Shown here piece after piece: positions 44,432-51,403 of a stretch of 64,000 nt of DNA. The DNA lies in contig JAVJST010000011.1 of assembly GCA_040219295.1 (NCBI GenBank), forward strand, positions 620,001 to 684,000. Reading direction: 5' to 3'. Origin of the DNA: JAVJST01 sp040219295. GTDB lineage: Bacteria; Pseudomonadota; Alphaproteobacteria; Rhodospirillales; Casp-alpha2. Below the pieces are notes generated by a model, which ran no database searches, had not been told where the DNA came from, and saw only the letters and a list, made by a program, of their open reading frames with translations. A program made the position numbers and the translations under genes. Within the stretch, counting starts at the first letter, position 1, and the number at the start of each line of letters is the position of its first letter.

Positions 44432-44860
44432 AGGGATAACCCACCTTAAATGTCCTGTATGAATCTGGGGATAACTATCACGCACCGATACAACGTGCGA
44501 TCGTCCCGCTTCAACAACAGCTATCGGAGTAGATCATGAACCCCCGATCAGTGTCATGAACAGGACTGGATATCGTTAAATTGACTTGGATCTCAAACGC
44601 CCCCTCACATTGGGATTCACAGGATTATCCACGGTATCGGCTGCAAGAAAACTGCTGAATCAGTAGCTTATCGAACCTATCTTCATATTTCTGTCAAACT
44701 CGCACCGATAACGTCATCTGGACGGGATAAAACTGTGGAAAAGATTCAATCCCCGGGACTCACCGTACTACAACAACAACAACCTTTTTATCTAAATAAA
44801 TAGAGTGTTTTATGCCGCCGTGTTTGATTTACCGTCGAACCCTGTTTAGAGGCCTTCCGC
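44432..44860. other. Candidate chromosomal origin of replication
   Basis: A 429-base AT-rich gap between divergent ppsR (minus) and hemE (plus), the location of Cori in Caulobacter and of the inferred Rickettsia origin. DnaA-box-like nonamers (consensus TTWTNCACA) are 44466-44474 (TTATCCCCA, minus), 44613-44621 (GGATTCACA, two mismatches), 44625-44633 (TTATCCACG) and 44734-44742 (TTTTCCACA, minus). GANTC sites lie at 44461, 44614, 44657 and 44743, three of them touching or overlapping a box. An AT-rich stretch follows at 44770-44815 (CTTTTTATCTAAATAAATAG). No CtrA-type TTAA-N7-TTAA site was found. It may also carry the promoters of both genes. Confidence 0.65.
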
Positions 44861-45913
44861 ATGCATGACACGGGCACAATTAAACCCATTCTTCGCGCCC
44901 TTCGGGGCGAAGTCCAGAACGTTCCTCCGGTCTGGCTTATGCGTCAGGCGGGCCGCTATCTCGCCGAATACAAGACCGTGCGCAGCCGGGCACCGAATTT
45001 TCTGGAGTTTTGCTACTCGCCCGATCTGGCGATCGAGGTCACGCTGCAGCCGATCGAGAAGTTCGGATTCGACGCGGCCATCCTGTTCAGCGATATCCTC
45101 GTCATTCCCGACGGCCTAGGTCAGTCGGTCCGGTTCGAGGAAGGCGTTGGTCCGATCCTCGAGCCGCTGCGTTCGATCGACGAGATAGAAGCGCTCGATA
45201 CCGGCCGGGCAGCCGATCACCTGCAGCCGGTCATGCGCAGCGTATCGGGTATCAAGAAGGCGTTGGACGACCGAACAGCGTTGATCGGATTTGCCGGTGC
45301 GCCTTGGACGGTAGCCCTCTACATGGTCGAGGGCAGAAGCGGTAGTGAAGGCGAAACGCTGCGGCGCTGGTCGTATGAGGATCCGGCCGCGATCGACAGG
45401 CTGATGGACAAGCTTGTGAAGGCAACGACGCGCTACCTGATAGACCAGATTGACCACGGTGCCGAGGTCGTCCAGTTGTTCGACAGTTGGGCCGGACTCG
45501 TTGCGGACGGGTTCTTCACTCGTTGGATTACCGGGCCGACGCGCAGAATCGTCGATGGTATCCGGGATGTACATCCCGGCGTGCCCGTGATCGGGTTTCC
45601 GCGCAATGCAGGACCACGCATCGAAGATTACGTACGTGACACCGGCGTCGACGGGGTCGGGCTCGACGCTGGGGTACCACTCGGCTGGGCGCGCGAGCGG
45701 CTTCAGACTGTCGCGGCCCTGCAAGGCAATCTCGATAACCAGCTTGCGGTGGTCGGCGGCGACGCGATGGATAGTGCCATTGACAGGATCTGCGAGACAT
45801 GGGGCAAGGGACCCTTCATCTTCAACCTTGGCCACGGTATCGTGCCCGATACACCGCCGGAGAACGTTGCCCGGCTTGTCGAGCGCGTTCGCATGACGCG
45901 TCCGGCCGGCTGA
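44861..45913 (+). CDS. hemE: Uroporphyrinogen decarboxylase
   Basis: A 350-residue enzyme that makes coproporphyrinogen III. Signature PPVWLMRQAGRYLAEYKTVR lies near the start and includes the two substrate-binding arginines. The catalytic aspartate is in FSDILVIPDGLGQSVRFEEGVGP, and GFAGAPWTVALYMVEG is present. AGAGG (44848-44852) eight bases before the ATG is the ribosome site. It is the first gene right of the candidate origin, as in Caulobacter. Confidence 0.98.
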   Translation: MHDTGTIKPILRALRGEVQNVPPVWLMRQAGRYLAEYKTVRSRAPNFLEFCYSPDLAIEVTLQPIEKFGFDAAILFSDILVIPDGLGQSVRFEEGVGPILEPLRSIDEIEALDTGRAADHLQPVMRSVSGIKKALDDRTALIGFAGAPWTVALYMVEGRSGSEGETLRRWSYEDPAAIDRLMDKLVKATTRYLIDQIDHGAEVVQLFDSWAGLVADGFFTRWITGPTRRIVDGIRDVHPGVPVIGFPRNAGPRIEDYVRDTGVDGVGLDAGVPLGWARERLQTVAALQGNLDNQLAVVGGDAMDSAIDRICETWGKGPFIFNLGHGIVPDTPPENVARLVERVRMTRPAG

Positions 45914-45933
45914 GTCGGTAAACAGGGGAAGTC

Positions 45934-46992
45934 ATGACACGCAGGGTTGCCATCGTGACGTTCAATCTTGGCGGACCGGACGGACCCGACGCTGTCCAGC
46001 CGTTCCTGTTCAACCTGTTCAACGACCCGGCCATCATCGAGTTGCCGAACCCGTTCCGCTGGCTGCTGGCACGAGTGATATCCAAACGCCGCGCACCGGT
46101 CGCCCGCGAGATATACGGTCATCTGGGCGGTGGATCACCGCTGTTGAAATTGACGCAGGACCAGTGCCGTGCTCTCGAAATGGCAATGGAAACATCGGAC
46201 AACGCGACGATGTTCAAGTGTTTCATCGCCATGCGTTACTGGCACCCGATGAGCCTTGAAACGGCCGAACGGGTCCGGGAGTTCGATCCCGACGAGATCG
46301 TCCTTTTGCCGCTGTATCCGCAGTATTCGTCGACGACGACTGGTTCCTCGCTCAAGGAATGGAGGCGCGCGGCCGATGCCGCGGGATTGACGGCACCGAC
46401 CCGGGCGGTCTGCTGTTATCCGGTAAAGGAAGGTTGGATCGAGGCCCAGGTCGACCTCGTTGCCAAGGCGCTAACTGAGTGGCCGGATGTGGAATCCCCG
46501 CGTGTGCTGTTTTCGGCCCATGGCCTGCCGAAGAAGGTTATCGATGCCGGTGATCCCTATCAGGCGCAGGTCGAACAGACGGTCGCCGCTGTCGCCGACG
46601 GGCTTGCCGGCCGCGGCTTCCGGAGCCTTGATATCGTGACCTGCTACCAAAGCCGTGTCGGGCCGCTAAAATGGATCGGTCCGGCGACCGAGGATGAGGT
46701 CGAACGAGCCGGAGCGGAGGGCCGGGGGCTGATCGTGGTGCCGATCGCCTTCGTCTCGGAACACTCCGAAACCCTCGTTGAGCTAGATATCGAGTATCGC
46801 GAACTGGCCGATGAGAAGGGCGTGCCCCGGTATGCCCGGGTTCCCGCGGTCGGCGATCATCCGGCGTTCATCGCCGGGCTGGCAGACATGGTCTGGTCGC
46901 TGACATTGGACGGTCCGGCGGTTTGCAGCAGCGGCGGCAACCGGATCTGCGCCAGCGATCGCGGACGCTGTCCGATGCCGTCGGCGGCTTGA
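45934..46992 (+). CDS. hemH: Ferrochelatase
   Basis: A 352-residue enzyme that inserts Fe(II) into protoporphyrin IX. The catalytic histidine is about residue 197 in VLFSAHGLPKK, and YPQYSSTTTGSSLKEW and VTCYQSRVGPLKWIGPAT are family motifs. The C-terminus has three cysteines in VCSSGGNRICASDRGRCPM, spaced much like the 2Fe-2S ligands of Caulobacter ferrochelatase; a cluster is likely but inferred. It follows hemE by 20 bases. Confidence 0.97.
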   Translation: MTRRVAIVTFNLGGPDGPDAVQPFLFNLFNDPAIIELPNPFRWLLARVISKRRAPVAREIYGHLGGGSPLLKLTQDQCRALEMAMETSDNATMFKCFIAMRYWHPMSLETAERVREFDPDEIVLLPLYPQYSSTTTGSSLKEWRRAADAAGLTAPTRAVCCYPVKEGWIEAQVDLVAKALTEWPDVESPRVLFSAHGLPKKVIDAGDPYQAQVEQTVAAVADGLAGRGFRSLDIVTCYQSRVGPLKWIGPATEDEVERAGAEGRGLIVVPIAFVSEHSETLVELDIEYRELADEKGVPRYARVPAVGDHPAFIAGLADMVWSLTLDGPAVCSSGGNRICASDRGRCPMPSAA

Positions 46993-46996
46993 CGTC

Positions 46997-47446
46997 GTGA
47001 ACGGCTTCATCGCCGAGTATTATCTCTGGTTCAAGGCGCTGCACATCGTCAGCGTCATTGCCTGGATGGCCGGTCTTCTCTACCTGCCGCGTCTGTTCGT
47101 CTACCACGCCGACGCCGAGATCGGATCCGAAAAGTCGGAAACGTTCAAGGTGATGGAGCGCCGTTTGTTGCGCGCCATCATGAACCCGGCCGCCGCTGCT
47201 ACCTTCGTGTTCGGCGCCATGATGCTGTGGGCGTTGTCGCCGGGCGTCTGGTCCGAGGGATGGATCTACCTCAAGCTGTTCTGCATCGCCGGGCTCGCGA
47301 TCAGCCACGAAGTCATGGCCAAGGCGCAACGCCGGTTTGCGGCCGACGCCAACGACAAGACCGCGCGATACTACCGGGTGCTGAACGAGGTTCCGACGGT
47401 GCTGATGCTCATACTGGTCATCGCAGTTGTCGTTAAGCCGTTCTGA
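46997..47446 (+). CDS. hemJ: Protoporphyrinogen oxidase HemJ
   Basis: A 149-residue membrane protein, the hemY/hemG-independent enzyme that oxidises protoporphyrinogen IX. Four helices are evident; the conserved histidines are in FKALHIVSVIAWMAGLLYLPRLFVYH and ISHEVMAK. The start is GTG at 46997, four bases after hemH. hemE, hemH and hemJ form a run of late heme genes before rho. Confidence 0.95.
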   Translation: MNGFIAEYYLWFKALHIVSVIAWMAGLLYLPRLFVYHADAEIGSEKSETFKVMERRLLRAIMNPAAAATFVFGAMMLWALSPGVWSEGWIYLKLFCIAGLAISHEVMAKAQRRFAADANDKTARYYRVLNEVPTVLMLILVIAVVVKPF

Positions 47447-47483
47447 TGATTGAGGGTTCACCTCGCCGCCTTCGAATCTTCGT

Positions 47484-47512
47484 TTGACTTCGTGACTGCA
47501 AATCGTTATTTA
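47484..47512 (+). promoter_or_regulatory. Predicted rho promoter
   Basis: TTGACT (47484-47489), 17 bases, then TATTTA (47507-47512) is a strong housekeeping match. The start near 47519 leaves a leader of about 190 bases before the rho ATG. That leader has hairpins GGGG-TTCCCAG-CCCC and GCCGCG-AG-CGCGGC, as expected for an autoregulated rho leader. Confidence 0.6.
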
Positions 47513-47712
47513 CGATCATCCTTGGGCCGGCGGTTCTCGCGGGCGTTTCTCATACGTTTATCTTGAAGTCGACCTGACTGTCTTTGGGGTTCCCAGCCCC
47601 TGTCCGAATAAGCCCATTTGCCGCGAGCGCGGCTGCTCTTTCCCCATATCCCCCACCCGTGCCGGGCCGACGACGTCGATGACCGGCCGACGACGAAAAC
47701 GAAACCGACGCC

Positions 47713-48969
47713 ATGAATCTTAAAGAACTCAAGAAAAAATCGCCGGCCGATCTGCTCGCCTATGCCGAGGAATTGGAGATCGAGAACGCCAGCTCGCTGC
47801 GCAAGCAGGACATGATGTTCGCGATCCTGAAGCAGCTTGCGGACAACGACGTCGCCATATTCGGTGACGGCGTCCTCGAAGTGCTGCAGGACGGCTTCGG
47901 CTTCCTGCGCAGCCCGGAAGCGAACTACCTGCCGGGGCCCGACGACATCTACGTATCGCCCAACCAGGTGCGCCGTTTCGGCCTTCGCACGGGGGATACC
48001 GTGGAGGGCGAGATTCGCGCACCGAAGGACGGCGAGCGGTACTTCGCGCTTCTCAAGGTCAACAAGATCAATTTCGAGGACCCGGAGCAGGTCAAGCTCC
48101 GGATCTACTTCGACAACCTGACGCCGCTCTGTCCCGATGAGCGGCTCAAGATGGCGATCGAGGATCCCGCGGTGAAGGATCCGACCCACCGGGTGCTCGA
48201 CCTGATCTGTCCCATCGGCAAGGGCCAACGCGCGCTAGTGGTCGCGCCGCCCCGGACCGGTAAGACGGTGATGCTGCAGAACATCGCCCACTCCATCGCC
48301 ACGAACCATCCGGAATGCTACCTGATCGTGTTGCTGATCGACGAGCGCCCCGAGGAAGTGACCGATATGGACCGTTCGGTCCAGGGCGAAGTCATCAGTT
48401 CGACCTTCGACGAACCGGCGGCCCGCCACGTTCAGGTGACCGACATGGTACTCGAGAAGGCCAAGCGTCTCGTCGAGCACAAACGCGACGTGGTGATCCT
48501 GCTCGACTCGATTACGCGCCTGGCGCGCGCCTACAACACCGTGGTGCCGTCATCGGGCAAGGTGCTGACCGGCGGTGTTGACGCCAACGCGCTGCAGCGG
48601 CCGAAGCGCTTCTTCGGTGCCGCGCGCAACATCGAGGAAGGCGGCTCGCTGACGATCATCGGCACCGCGCTGATCGAGACCGGATCGCGCATGGACGAGG
48701 TCATCTTCGAAGAGTTCAAGGGCACCGGTAACTCGGAGATCATTCTCGACCGCAAGCTCTCCGACAAGCGGACATGGCCGGCGATCGACATCACGAAGTC
48801 AGGCACGCGCAAGGAAGAGCTGCTGGTCGAGAAGGGGGTTCTTTCAAAGATGTGGGTATTGCGCCGCATCCTGATGCCGATGGGCGTGACCGACGCCATG
48901 GAGTTCCTGCTCGGCAAGCTCAAGGAATCGAAGACCAACAACGACTTCTTCGACTCTATGAATACATAG
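47713..48969 (+). CDS. rho: Transcription termination factor Rho
   Basis: A 418-residue hexameric RNA helicase. The N-terminal Rho domain (MNLKELKKKSPADLLAYAEELEIENASSLRKQDMMFAIL) and RNA-binding fold (GVLEVLQDGFGFLRSPEANYLPGPDDIYVSPNQVRRFGLRTGD) precede the ATPase with Walker A APPRTGKT at about 178-185 and Walker B VVILLDSITRLARAYNTV. It terminates untranslated transcripts at rut sites. It normally adjoins mnmE in alphaproteobacteria; here 10 kb of accessory DNA separates them. Confidence 0.99.
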   Translation: MNLKELKKKSPADLLAYAEELEIENASSLRKQDMMFAILKQLADNDVAIFGDGVLEVLQDGFGFLRSPEANYLPGPDDIYVSPNQVRRFGLRTGDTVEGEIRAPKDGERYFALLKVNKINFEDPEQVKLRIYFDNLTPLCPDERLKMAIEDPAVKDPTHRVLDLICPIGKGQRALVVAPPRTGKTVMLQNIAHSIATNHPECYLIVLLIDERPEEVTDMDRSVQGEVISSTFDEPAARHVQVTDMVLEKAKRLVEHKRDVVILLDSITRLARAYNTVVPSSGKVLTGGVDANALQRPKRFFGAARNIEEGGSLTIIGTALIETGSRMDEVIFEEFKGTGNSEIILDRKLSDKRTWPAIDITKSGTRKEELLVEKGVLSKMWVLRRILMPMGVTDAMEFLLGKLKESKTNNDFFDSMNT

Positions 48970-48981
48970 ACCCTGCACAAG

Positions 48982-49010
48982 GGCCCGGCGGTTTCCCCTG
49001 CTGACGGGCC
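48982..49010 (+). terminator. Stem-loop downstream of rho, at the IS insertion point
   Basis: GGCCCG (48982-48987) pairs with CGGGCC (49005-49010) 13 bases past the rho stop. No T run follows. The right arm is inside the 8-base target duplication of the IS element, so the insertion happened exactly at this stem. Its strength as a terminator is unclear. Confidence 0.4.
49003..49010. repeat. Target-site duplication, left copy
   Basis: GACGGGCC at 49003-49010 is repeated exactly at 51056-51063. An 8-base duplication is the IS1595-family rule. Confidence 0.85.
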
Positions 49011-49035
49011 GGCAATTATACCTTTACAACAAGTA
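49011..49035 (+). repeat. IS terminal inverted repeat, left
   Basis: Left 25-base end of the IS1595-family element. It shares GGCA, TATACC, ACAA and CAAGTA blocks with the right end in reverse complement. Confidence 0.85.
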
Positions 49036-49081
49036 CTCTGTTTGGCATACTATCCCTTGTAAGCAAGCAAGGGGATAGAAG

Positions 49082-49951
49082 ATGCGTTATTCATTCCAAG
49101 ACTTCATGAAAGAGTACCCGACCGATGAAGCGTGCTTGGACAAAATCATGTCCATGAAGTTCGGCGATACCCCCACTTGTCCCGGCTGCGGTGCTGTCAC
49201 CAAGTTCCATCGGATCAATAAGCGTCGCGCCTATGCCTGTCAGGAATGCGGCCATCACATCTATCCGTGTGTTGGCACTCCGTTCGAGAAGTCGCGGACC
49301 AGCCTGCAAAAGTGGTTCTACGCGATGTACCTGTTCACGTCCTCAAAGCATGGCGTCCCAGCCAAGGAATTGGAGCGCCAGTTGCAGGTCACATACAAGA
49401 CCGCTTGGCGGATCGCGCACGAGCTTCGCAAGCTTATGGCCAACTCAGACGATCACGGCCCGCTTTCCGGTCACGTCGAGATTGACGAGACGTACGTTGG
49501 CGGTCGGCCCCGTCACGGCAAACGGAAACCGAAAGCGGTTGTGTTCGGTATGCTTCAACGTGGTGGAACCGTTCGCGCCGGTATCGTCCCCAAGGCCAAC
49601 CGTGAAACCCTGTTACCGATCATCGCTCAGAACGTACAGCGCGGATCAACAATATCGACAGATGAGCATGGCGCTTATCGTAGCCTGCAATCACTCGGTT
49701 ACACGCACGGTGCGGTCAAGCACCAGTACAAGGAATACTCCTACAAGGACTATTCGACGAACGGCCTAGAGGGTTACTGGAGCCGCCTCAAACTCAGCAT
49801 TCGAGGCACGCATATTCACGTCAGCCCAAAGCATCTTTGGAAATACGTTTCCGAATTTTCGTATCGGTACAACAACCGCAAGGCAACGCACGGCGAGATG
49901 TTTACTGACCTTGTTTCTTCCCTGCGACTGCCGCATCTAGCAGAGAATTGA
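49082..49951 (+). CDS. IS1595 family transposase
   Basis: A 289-residue transposase. A zinc ribbon at the N-terminus uses C33, C36, C53 and C56 (TCPGCG, YACQECG). A helix-turn-helix region (about 68-118) follows. The ISXO2-like catalytic domain carries D135 (VEIDETYVGGRPR), D194 (TISTDEHGAY) and N227/E230 in TNGLEGYWSRLKLSIRGTHIHVSPKHL. The frame is intact and ribosome site GGGGATAG precedes the ATG. It moves the element by cut and paste with 8-base duplications. Its last 50 bases overlap the end of the convergent protease gene. Confidence 0.96.
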   Translation: MRYSFQDFMKEYPTDEACLDKIMSMKFGDTPTCPGCGAVTKFHRINKRRAYACQECGHHIYPCVGTPFEKSRTSLQKWFYAMYLFTSSKHGVPAKELERQLQVTYKTAWRIAHELRKLMANSDDHGPLSGHVEIDETYVGGRPRHGKRKPKAVVFGMLQRGGTVRAGIVPKANRETLLPIIAQNVQRGSTISTDEHGAYRSLQSLGYTHGAVKHQYKEYSYKDYSTNGLEGYWSRLKLSIRGTHIHVSPKHLWKYVSEFSYRYNNRKATHGEMFTDLVSSLRLPHLAEN

Positions 49952-51020
49952 AATCCTCTCGATGGTCCGGGTTACATTCCGTGGTGGGAGGTGCCTTTGC
50001 TGCCTCGGAAACGTCCGATTCAGCGGGGAGTGATGCCGCGTTCGCGGCGATAATCTGCCCCTGAGTTTCCCGCATTTTGGCCAACTCCGGTTTGTTCAAT
50101 AGATCCCAAATTGCCCACGCTGGGCACACGCAAGTCATTCCACTGAAGCCCTTTACGTAGTCGCCTTCTGTGACCAGCGCGGAGTCCGAAGCCTGTGTCT
50201 TCGTGACGCCTTTCTTAATTTCCCACATTTCCGGGAATTGGCCCCAGTGTATGCCGAGAAGTTTCATCGTGTGCCCCATCACGAACTCACCTTTCTCTGC
50301 AAACATTGATCCTGTGGTTCGGTAAACGAACACAGGACTCCCCGAAAACCCCGTCCTGCTATGCATGTCCACCAAGATAGACGGTTCGTCACAACCAGTG
50401 TCCTGCCGCACGCGAGCCTCCATGACGCTAATGTTGCCGAAGCGCATCGCGGGCTTGTTTACCTCAACACCGTCGTAATCGACAAAGCGCCCGATCATGA
50501 AAACGTCATCGCCCGGACCGACCTCATGCTCTTCAACAAAATCTTGAGAAAGAAGGTAGCCTGGTGCCTGTAAGATCGCTGCATCATGCTTCTTACCGTC
50601 GAGCTTTATTGGGACAGCGGCTATGTCATGGGAACCCGCGTTGAAGAACCACTCGGCAGGGTCGAACTCAAAGATATCTGGAGCCCCTTCGCGACAATTA
50701 ATGCGAATCGTCGAGAAGCCAAGCTGAACCGCAACATGCCAATTCGTGATGGCGTAGGCGATGAAGTAGCTCTTGTCTTCATCCAACGCCACGCCAAGGA
50801 GGAAGCCGGTCCCGCCTGAGTTCGCGCCAGCGCGAGCATCCTCAGCGTTCCGATACAAGAAAAACGGAGTTTTCAGAAGGTGGCTGTATTTCCCGAGCTG
50901 CGGCAAACCGTCCGTGACCCATCTGGTGTATTTAGTTCCACCAGAAGAATACCCCACGACTGGCCGCCGAGAAAACTCAACATTGAAAGGCGTTTCAACC
51001 GGCACGCCTCGGGACAGCAT
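49902..51020 (-). CDS. Trypsin-like serine protease, IS passenger gene
   Basis: A 372-residue soluble protein with a chymotrypsin-like fold. The likely triad is H95 (ITNWHVAVQ), D132 (GSHDIAAVPI) and S226 (GFSGSPVF, in place of GDSGGP). No signal peptide is seen, so it would act in the cytoplasm. AAGGA about 8 bases before the ATG supports the start. The start codon is only 11 bases inside the right terminal repeat, so its promoter must lie in the repeat or in flanking host DNA. It is inside the IS boundaries and is thus a passenger. Trypsin-like cytosolic proteases can be toxin-activating or defence effectors, but nothing here shows that. Confidence 0.85.
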   Translation of the reverse strand: MLSRGVPVETPFNVEFSRRPVVGYSSGGTKYTRWVTDGLPQLGKYSHLLKTPFFLYRNAEDARAGANSGGTGFLLGVALDEDKSYFIAYAITNWHVAVQLGFSTIRINCREGAPDIFEFDPAEWFFNAGSHDIAAVPIKLDGKKHDAAILQAPGYLLSQDFVEEHEVGPGDDVFMIGRFVDYDGVEVNKPAMRFGNISVMEARVRQDTGCDEPSILVDMHSRTGFSGSPVFVYRTTGSMFAEKGEFVMGHTMKLLGIHWGQFPEMWEIKKGVTKTQASDSALVTEGDYVKGFSGMTCVCPAWAIWDLLNKPELAKMRETQGQIIAANAASLPAESDVSEAAKAPPTTECNPDHREDFNSLLDAAVAGKKQGQ

Positions 51021-51030
51021 ATTTAGTCCT

Positions 51031-51055
51031 TACTTGTTTGTAGGGTATAGATGCC
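51031..51055 (-). repeat. IS terminal inverted repeat, right
   Basis: Right 25-base end of the IS1595-family element, ending GGTATAGATGCC at 51044-51055, next to the second GACGGGCC copy. Confidence 0.85.
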
Positions 51056-51063
51056 GACGGGCC
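51056..51063. repeat. Target-site duplication, right copy
   Basis: GACGGGCC, identical to 49003-49010. The match plus terminal repeats fixes the element's limits. Confidence 0.85.
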
Positions 51064-51083
51064 GGTGGCGGAGGATGATCAGC

Positions 51084-51386
51084 ATGAGCTCCGATCAATA
51101 CACCTCACCCGGCCCGGAGGCCGAGCTGGTTCTCACCCGACAGTGCATGGAGACGTTCTTCGATCTCCTCGTGCAATGTTGGAACGAGTTTGACCGCGCC
51201 AAGTACGAGCATAAGGACACCAAACGCCTACTCGAACAGCTTACGGACATCCTCCTTAAGGGCGATTACGCGTCGACCGTGGCGACGGCCGCGACCCTGA
51301 TCCGGCGTAGCGGCGGCGATCTCCCGGCGTCCTATCAGACCGCCATGGAGCTAGCGCAGAAGTATCACGGCCAACAACAATCCTGA
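51084..51386 (+). CDS. Hypothetical protein, 100 residues
   Basis: A soluble helical protein, MSSDQYTSPGPEAELVLTR at the start and FFDLLVQCWNEFDRAKYEHKD in the middle, that I do not recognise. GGAGG (51070-51074) lies nine bases before the ATG at 51084, giving a good start; ATGs at 51075 and 51051 are poorer. The IS right end at 51055 is only 15 bases upstream of this ribosome site, so any former promoter or read-through from rho has been separated. It is convergent with chrA. Confidence 0.6.
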   Translation: MSSDQYTSPGPEAELVLTRQCMETFFDLLVQCWNEFDRAKYEHKDTKRLLEQLTDILLKGDYASTVATAATLIRRSGGDLPASYQTAMELAQKYHGQQQS

Positions 51387-51403
51387 CGACCATGTCGGTC
51401 GCG

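Larger units (their letters stand above)
49011..51055 (+). mobile_element. IS1595-family insertion sequence with a serine-protease passenger
   Basis: A complete 2,045-base element. The left end 49011-49035 (GGCAATTATACCTTTACAA then CAAGTA) and the reverse complement of the right end 51031-51055 (GGCATCTATACCCTACAAA then CAAGTA) agree at 21 aligned positions with one-base gaps, forming imperfect terminal inverted repeats. Perfect 8-base duplications GACGGGCC flank them. It encodes the IS1595 transposase (49082-49951, plus) and a trypsin-like protease (49902-51020, minus), whose 3' ends overlap. GC is lower than in the host genes. Some IS1595-family members are known to carry passenger genes; this passenger type is one I do not recall. 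Confidence 0.9.

Noticed and set aside
44824..44852. TTGATT-N17-TAGAGG as a hemE promoter
   Set aside because: The would-be -10 is the ribosome site AGAGG, eight bases from the ATG, leaving no leader.
44432..44860. CtrA-binding sites in the candidate origin
   Set aside because: No TTAA-N7-TTAA match; the only TTAA tetramers (44446, 44576) lack a partner at the right spacing.
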